Position numbers and translations under genes: made by a program
Notes under the pieces: generated by a model
Told to the model about the DNA's origin: nothing
The model's database searches: none
The model's input: only the letters and a program-made list of their open reading frames with translations
Shown: piece by piece, positions 30,860-34,773 of the stretch
Layout of the letters: the number at the start of each line of letters is the position of its first letter
How positions within the stretch are numbered: the stretch's first letter is position 1
From: a candidate division KSB1 bacterium
GTDB lineage: Bacteria > Zhuqueibacterota > JdFR-76 > DREG01
Length of the DNA stretch: 34,773 nucleotides
NCBI GenBank assembly: GCA_022566355.1
Contig: JADFJB010000041.1
Coordinates: forward strand, 1 to 34,773
Reading direction: 5' to 3'

Positions 30860-32099
30860 GCAATTTGATGCCATCGTAATCGGCGCGGGTCCGGCCGGAT
30901 CTACGGCAGCTGCCTTACTGGCACAGAACGGCCGGGATGTTCTGGTTCTGGAAAAGGAGCGATTTCCCCGCTACAAGATTGGCGAGTCCATGATCCCTTA
31001 TTGTTATTTTCCGTTGCAGCGGCTCGGTTTAATCGACAAGATGAAACAGTCCCATTTCACTAAAAAATTCAGCGTTCAATTTATCAATACCAATGGCAAA
31101 GTGTCTGCGCCATTTTACTTCTTCCAGCATTTCGATCATGATGCTTCCACCACCTGGCAGGTAGTTCGCAGTGAGTTTGATCTGATGCTTCTCGACAATG
31201 CTCGCGAAAAGGGCGCTGAAGTTATCGAAGCCATGAAAGTAAAAGACCTCCTGCGGGAAAATGGCCAGGTTAGCGGTGTGAAGGCGCAGAATTCTAAAGG
31301 CGAAATGCAGCAGTTCAAAGCAAAAATGACCATAGATGCCAGTGGGCGTGATAGCCTGTCGATTGTTCGGAATGGTTGGCGAATCGATGACCCAAATCTC
31401 AAAAAAGTGTCGATCTGGACTTATTACAAAGGCGCCAAACGTGACCCGGGCCTGGACGAAGGCGCAACAACCATTGCTTACCTGCCGGAAAAAGGTTGGT
31501 TTTGGTATATTCCGCTCCCGGATGATTTGGTGGGTGTCGGAATTGTTGCAGATAAGGATTACGTATACAAAGAAACGCGAGATCCTGAGATCATTTTCAA
31601 TAATGAAATTAAAAAAAATGCCTGGATTGAAGACCATCTTGCTGCAGGAAAACAGGACTGCCCTTTTAGAATTACCGGCGATTATTCCTATCGTTCGAAG
31701 TATTGTGCCAGTGACGGTTTAATCCTGACCGGAGATGCCTTCGCCTTTCTCGATCCTGTGTTTTCTTCCGGACTTCTGCTCGCCCTGCTAAGTGGGGAAC
31801 TGGCGGCGGATGCAGTGGACGCAGCTCTTGCGAAAAACGATGTTTCAGCGCATCAATTCGTTGATTATGGCGAAAAACTTTGCCAGGGCATCGAAGCCAT
31901 GCGCAAACTGGTCTATGCATTTTATGACAAAGAATTCAGCTTTCGAACTTTATTTGAGAAACATCCGGAATTGCGCAGCGATGTCACCGATGGCTTGATC
32001 GGCAATTTATTCAAGGATTTTGATCCGTTATTCGCAGCGGTGAAGGAATTTGCAGAGATCCCGGATAACCTGGCGCACGGGAGGCCGTTGATTAAGTAG
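30846..32099 (+). CDS. FAD-dependent oxidoreductase of the flavin-halogenase/monooxygenase superfamily
   Basis: ATG 30846 is chosen over an upstream in-frame start because it directly precedes the cofactor domain. The 417-residue enzyme has the dinucleotide motif GAGPAG (13-18), a GES motif in RYKIGESMIP, and a late FAD segment TGDAFAFLDPVFSSG. Residues 218-223 read WFWYIP, matching the WxWxIP motif of flavin-dependent halogenases, with Lys73/Lys74 near the position of the halogenase lysine. Several non-halogenating relatives also carry such motifs, so hydroxylation, reduction or halogenation are all possible. The 14-base overlap with the chorismate-lyase-like gene suggests modification of a 4-hydroxybenzoate-type aromatic. 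A decayed copy of its 3' end lies at 33489-33599. Confidence 0.85.
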   Translation: MKTDKQFDAIVIGAGPAGSTAAALLAQNGRDVLVLEKERFPRYKIGESMIPYCYFPLQRLGLIDKMKQSHFTKKFSVQFINTNGKVSAPFYFFQHFDHDASTTWQVVRSEFDLMLLDNAREKGAEVIEAMKVKDLLRENGQVSGVKAQNSKGEMQQFKAKMTIDASGRDSLSIVRNGWRIDDPNLKKVSIWTYYKGAKRDPGLDEGATTIAYLPEKGWFWYIPLPDDLVGVGIVADKDYVYKETRDPEIIFNNEIKKNAWIEDHLAAGKQDCPFRITGDYSYRSKYCASDGLILTGDAFAFLDPVFSSGLLLALLSGELAADAVDAALAKNDVSAHQFVDYGEKLCQGIEAMRKLVYAFYDKEFSFRTLFEKHPELRSDVTDGLIGNLFKDFDPLFAAVKEFAEIPDNLAHGRPLIK

Positions 32100-32349
32100 G
32101 GTTAATTAATTATTAACTAATTTTTTATTTTATGGTGATAGTTTTGTGAAGTCTTTTTTGTTTAATAGGAAAACAAATTAATTGTTTGGTCTTGCACAAA
32201 ACTTTACAGAGGATAGAGGTTGAGCAATTGATTACTGATTTCTTGCTCTCAAAAAAGACTAATGGAAACTTTAAGAATTGTGAAATGTTGAGTTCCTGTT
32301 AACTGTTATATCTGGTAATGCATGTTAAAAAATTAATGAGGTGAAAATT

Positions 32350-33456
32350 ATGAAAGCCATTTTTGGAATAATCACACTGATAGTGTTATTTGCTATAAGT
32401 GCATTTGCTTTGAATAAAAAATACAATAATGCTCAAAAAGCTCAAAGCATAAGCGGTGAAAAAAATACAATGTTCGAAAAAGCAACATTTGCAGGTGGAC
32501 GTTTCTGGTGTATGGAGCCACCTTATGAAAATTTGGCAGGTGTTCTTAAAGTAGTACCAGGCTATACGGGTGGACATAAAGAAAATCCAACCTATAAACA
32601 AGTAACTTCCGGGAAAACAGGCCACCTGGAAGCTGTTCAGATAACTTATGATCCTGATAAAATTACGTTTACTGAACTTCTAGATGTTTATTGGATGCAA
32701 ATCGATCCAACAGATAATGGTGGACAGTTTGTTGACAGGGGGTCACAATACAAAGCAGCCATTTTTTATCATTCCGACGAACAAAAAGGATTAGCGGAAA
32801 AGTCGAAAATAGCGCTGGAAAAATCCGGGCGATTTAATAAACCCATCGTCACAGAGATTCTCGATGCGTCAACTTTCTTTGAAGCGGAAGAATACCATCA
32901 CGATTTTTACAAAAAGAACCCTACAAGATATAAATCATATAGATCTGATTCCGGTCGTGATAATTATATAAAAATGATATGGGGAGAAGATTTGAATATC
33001 CAAAGTAACAATAATACTTACAATAAACCTTTGGATACGGAGCTGAAAAAGAAATTGACTTCATTACAATATAGAGTGACCCAGCAAGATGGTACGGAAA
33101 GGCCATTTAATAATGAATATTGGGACAATAAAAAAGAAGGAATTTATGTCGATATAGTTTCCGGTGAACCGCTTTTTAGTTCACGAGATAAATTTAAGTC
33201 CGGTACGGGGTGGCCAAGTTTTACAAAACCATTTAATCTCGAAAATATTATCGAGATTGAAGATGGAAGTCTTTTTATGAAAAGGACGGAAGTGAGAAGC
33301 AAACATGCGGATTCTCATCTTGGACATCTGTTTAACGATGGACCTAAACCGACAGGATTACGTTATTGCATAAATTCAGCCTCACTGCGCTTTATTCCAA
33401 AAGAAGATTTAGAAAAGGAAGGATATGGCGAATATAAAAAACTGTCTAAAAAATAA
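32350..33456 (+). CDS. msrAB: Exported MsrA-MsrB fusion (methionine sulfoxide reductase) with altered MsrA active site
   Basis: ATG 32350 is used because TGAGGTGAA lies about 6 bases upstream; a GTG at 32341 is in frame. The 368-residue protein has an N-terminal hydrophobic segment (4-20), MsrA (about 42-205) and MsrB (about 228-365). MsrB is complete: [22 protein letters not shown] and catalytic Cys340 in [11 protein letters not shown]. It lacks the zinc CxxC pairs found in some MsrB proteins. In MsrA the usual GCFWC reads GRFWC: residue 51, normally the nucleophilic Cys, is Arg (CGT at 32500-32502, one transition from TGT). The second Cys of the motif, Cys54, and the rest of MsrA are well preserved. 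Export suggests repair of envelope proteins. MsrA activity is predicted to be lost or read wrongly. Confidence 0.92.
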   Translation: MKAIFGIITLIVLFAISAFALNKKYNNAQKAQSISGEKNTMFEKATFAGGRFWCMEPPYENLAGVLKVVPGYTGGHKENPTYKQVTSGKTGHLEAVQITYDPDKITFTELLDVYWMQIDPTDNGGQFVDRGSQYKAAIFYHSDEQKGLAEKSKIALEKSGRFNKPIVTEILDASTFFEAEEYHHDFYKKNPTRYKSYRSDSGRDNYIKMIWGEDLNIQSNNNTYNKPLDTELKKKLTSLQYRVTQQDGTERPFNNEYWDNKKEGIYVDIVSGEPLFSSRDKFKSGTGWPSFTKPFNLENIIEIEDGSLFMKRTEVRSKHADSHLGHLFNDGPKPTGLRYCINSASLRFIPKEDLEKEGYGEYKKLSKK

Positions 33457-33488
33457 TTAGTAGTGTCGTTGAGATTGTTGTTTTCACA

Positions 33489-33599
33489 GATGGATTAATT
33501 GGCAATTAATTCAAGGATTTTGAGCCGTTGTTTACAGTGGTGAAAGAATTCGCTGAGATTCCGGATAATCTGGGACATGGGAAGCCGTTGATTGTTTAG
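33489..33599 (+). pseudogene. Fossil 3' end of a second halogenase-like flavoenzyme gene
   Basis: These 111 bases align without gaps to the last 111 bases of the flavoenzyme gene at 31989-32099, with roughly 21 mismatches by hand count. Translation gives DGLIGN, a stop in place of Leu (TAA for TTA at 33507-33509), then FKDFEPLF..VKEFAEIPDNL and the same final stop position; 29 of 36 residues agree. About half of the changes are silent third-position changes, so the copy evolved as a working gene before it decayed. The methionine sulfoxide reductase gene lies between the intact gene and this remnant. Confidence 0.85.
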
Positions 33600-33741
33600 A
33601 GTATCAATTCAAACCGAATGCAGTTCAAAATTCTTCAAGATCGAAGAGAGCGCTGGAGCGTTTTTGTCAGCTTGAGCAACTGTTAGGCTCGACCATCTGT
33701 AGAACCGGCAGAAACCATAAGCGCTAGTTCACCACATACAA

Positions 33742-34179
33742 CTATCCAAATTGCTTTGGTTCCAATTTTGTTAACAAATCAATAACGCCTGGATGTGTGA
33801 AAGGAACCTTATGTATTGTCAGTAATAGTTTAAAGAGGCTGAGAAAGTAAAACTCATCTTTTCGAAAATCAGCATACACTTTCTTTACTAATAACGGCGG
33901 TAGAGATGTCTTTTCTGAGCCATTTCTAAGAATCGGGAGTATAGTAGCTTTCTCGGCCTCAGAGCCGGTTAGTCGCTGATTTACAAGGTCCATTTCCGCT
34001 GCAACTGCATGCCCCATCTTGGGATCCTTATTGTTATATTTTTTTAGGTAAGTTGGCGTCCCTATTGTAATAATATAATTGTCTTCACCATTAAGACTCG
34101 GTAGCGGCAAGCGCGAATGCTCGCACGCGTTTCTTTTGTGACAAGTCATTATTCTATTTGATGTATTCTTTTTAATCAT
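33742..34179 (-). CDS. TIR-like domain protein, N-terminally incomplete
   Basis: This 145-residue product overlaps the stop of the TPR gene by ATGA and is therefore coupled to it. From residue 33 it resembles the latter two-thirds of a TIR domain: DNYIITIGTPTYLKK (strand C type), GHAVAAEMDLV with Glu62 at the place of the catalytic Glu of TIR NADases such as SARM1, ATILPILRNG (strand D), then VYADFRKDEFYFLSLFKLLLTIH. The first strands and helices, normally about 60-70 residues, are missing; residues 1-32 (basic, CHKRNACEHSRLPLPSL) do not look like them. So it is a truncated relic or a divergent effector. TIR proteins linked to repeat domains are often anti-phage NAD-cleaving systems, and that link is inferred. 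Confidence 0.55.
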   Translation of the reverse strand: MIKKNTSNRIMTCHKRNACEHSRLPLPSLNGEDNYIITIGTPTYLKKYNNKDPKMGHAVAAEMDLVNQRLTGSEAEKATILPILRNGSEKTSLPPLLVKKVYADFRKDEFYFLSLFKLLLTIHKVPFTHPGVIDLLTKLEPKQFG

Positions 34180-34773
34180 TTCTCTTTAAAATTATCTAAC
34201 TCTTTGTTTATCTTATCCCGATATTGCAAAAACTTAATATAAGATGGGAAGTCTTGCACTAAGGCGTCCCATAATCGTTTTGCTTTTTGAAAGTACTCAA
34301 AGGCTTTATTTTGTTCTTCTTTTTCATCCCTATAAAACAATCCCAATTTAGAGTACGATATTGCCAAGCCGTTTTTAAATCCTACATTTTGTGGATTGGC
34401 TTCATAGAGTTCTTCAAATAATACTGTCTCGTCTTCAAAATATTTCAATGCTTTGTCCAAATTGCCGAGGGAGGTGTGCGTAGATCCGAGTTTAGAGTAC
34501 GATATTGCCAAGCCGTTTTTAAATCCTACATTTTGTGGATTGGCTTCATAGAGTTCTTTTGTCAATTTTAAATCGTCTTCAAAATATTTCAATGCTTTGT
34601 CCAAATTGCCGAGGGAGGTGTGCGTAGATCCGAGTTTTTCGAACGATATTGCCAAGCCGTTTTTAAATCCTACATTTTGTGGATTGGCTTCATAGAGTTC
34701 TTTTGTCAATTTTAAATCGTCTTCAAAATATTTCAATGCTTTGTCCAAATTGCCATAATTCTCATAAAAATTA
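34176..34773 (-). CDS. Tetratricopeptide-repeat protein, 5' end outside window
   Basis: The frame is open from the right window edge to the stop at 34178-34176, so the N-terminus is missing; at least 198 codons are visible. It consists of 48-residue units with the consensus GNLDKALKYFEDDLKLTKEL then YEANPQNVGFKNGLAISYSKLGSTHTSL, ending in a more diverged unit (KAFEYFQKAKRLWDALVQDF) and a charged tail. The helical pattern fits TPR repeats of the type found in large bacterial sensor or conflict proteins with TIR, CHAT or NTPase modules. The downstream TIR-like gene starts inside its stop codon, so they act together. N-terminal domains cannot be judged. Confidence 0.85.
   Translation of the reverse strand, partial: NFYENYGNLDKALKYFEDDLKLTKELYEANPQNVGFKNGLAISFEKLGSTHTSLGNLDKALKYFEDDLKLTKELYEANPQNVGFKNGLAISYSKLGSTHTSLGNLDKALKYFEDETVLFEELYEANPQNVGFKNGLAISYSKLGLFYRDEKEEQNKAFEYFQKAKRLWDALVQDFPSYIKFLQYRDKINKELDNFKEK
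34345..34773 (-). repeat. Near-identical 144-bp tandem repeats coding the TPR units
   Basis: The phrase TATTTCAATGCTTTGTCCAA recurs at 34441, 34585 and 34729, exactly 144 bases apart (48 codons). Copies 34441-34584 and 34585-34728 differ at few sites. A diverged partial copy occupies about 34345-34440, and another runs off the window edge. Such nucleotide identity indicates recent duplication or gene conversion, so the repeat number may vary between strains. Confidence 0.9.

Noticed and set aside
31029-31637. 202-codon minus-strand open frame
   Set aside because: Antisense to the flavoenzyme gene, with no recognisable motif and no independent start signals.
32101-32117. GTTAAT-N5-ATTAAC palindrome after the flavoenzyme gene
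   Set aside because: A perfect but fully AT-rich short palindrome with weak folding energy; not convincing as a terminator.
32500-32502. Selenocysteine or recoding at the MsrA active site
   Set aside because: The codon is CGT, not TGA, so it simply encodes arginine unless it is a sequencing error.
34345-34773. Regular repeats that might suggest a CRISPR array
   Set aside because: The period is 144 bases, in frame and coding for TPR units; there are no short repeats with unique spacers.

Overview
The window looks like chromosomal DNA of an uncultured, didermic Gram-negative bacterium of moderate-to-low GC. Evidence for an outer membrane is a TonB-dependent receptor, a beta-barrel porin, lipoprotein signals and a LolA-like protein. 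The secreted PQQ-like beta-propellers with WRGP-type N-termini, the spacers rich in REP/MITE-like palindromes and the general gene style recall FCB-type or candidate-phylum genomes such as KSB1 or Calditrichota. That placement is an impression, not a result. No rRNA, tRNA or CRISPR was seen.

Layout. (1) 1-5720, minus strand: a truncated short-chain dehydrogenase, a Tat-type amidase, and a tight three-gene operon of di-haem DHOR/DUF1111 lipoprotein, Tat-Rieske lipoprotein and porin. (2) 5721-6261: a divergent control region with a strong minus-strand promoter (TTGACA-N17-TACTAT) and CCTAA/TTAGG palindromes facing both directions. (3) 6262-10216, plus strand: an iron-uptake operon made of a DtxR/MntR-type regulator, a membrane-anchored DtxR-like protein carrying an extra FeoA domain, and FeoB split into separate GTPase and membrane proteins. 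(4) 10407-10912: a BrnT/BrnA toxin-antitoxin locus whose toxin frame is shifted by one base. (5) 11819-25379: a co-oriented cluster with four PQQ-like beta-propeller proteins interleaved with an EhpF-like adenylating enzyme, an iron-type alcohol dehydrogenase, a HemN/HemW-like radical SAM protein, a LolA-like periplasmic protein and a siderophore-type TonB receptor. (6) 25637-27330: a DUF3311 / sodium:solute symporter pair. (7) 27838-29877: a GT4 glycosyltransferase and a LolD-like ATPase without permease, bracketed by inverted repeats. (8) 30293-33599: a chorismate-lyase-like protein overlapping a halogenase-like flavoenzyme, then an MsrA-MsrB fusion whose MsrA catalytic cysteine is arginine, then the fossil 3' end of a second flavoenzyme. 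(9) 33742-34773, minus strand: a partial TIR-like domain coupled to a TPR protein made of near-identical 144-bp tandem repeats.

How the parts may work together. The divergent DHOR-Rieske-porin and feo operons share operator-like palindromes, so they are probably one metal-responsive regulon joining envelope redox chemistry to ferrous iron import. The propeller cluster looks like an uncharacterised secreted or periplasmic redox/uptake locus ending in a TonB receptor. The chorismate-lyase/flavoenzyme pair suggests 4-hydroxybenzoate-type aromatic chemistry. The feo control region, the tethered DtxR-FeoA protein, the propeller cluster and the aromatic pair are the best places for a second look.
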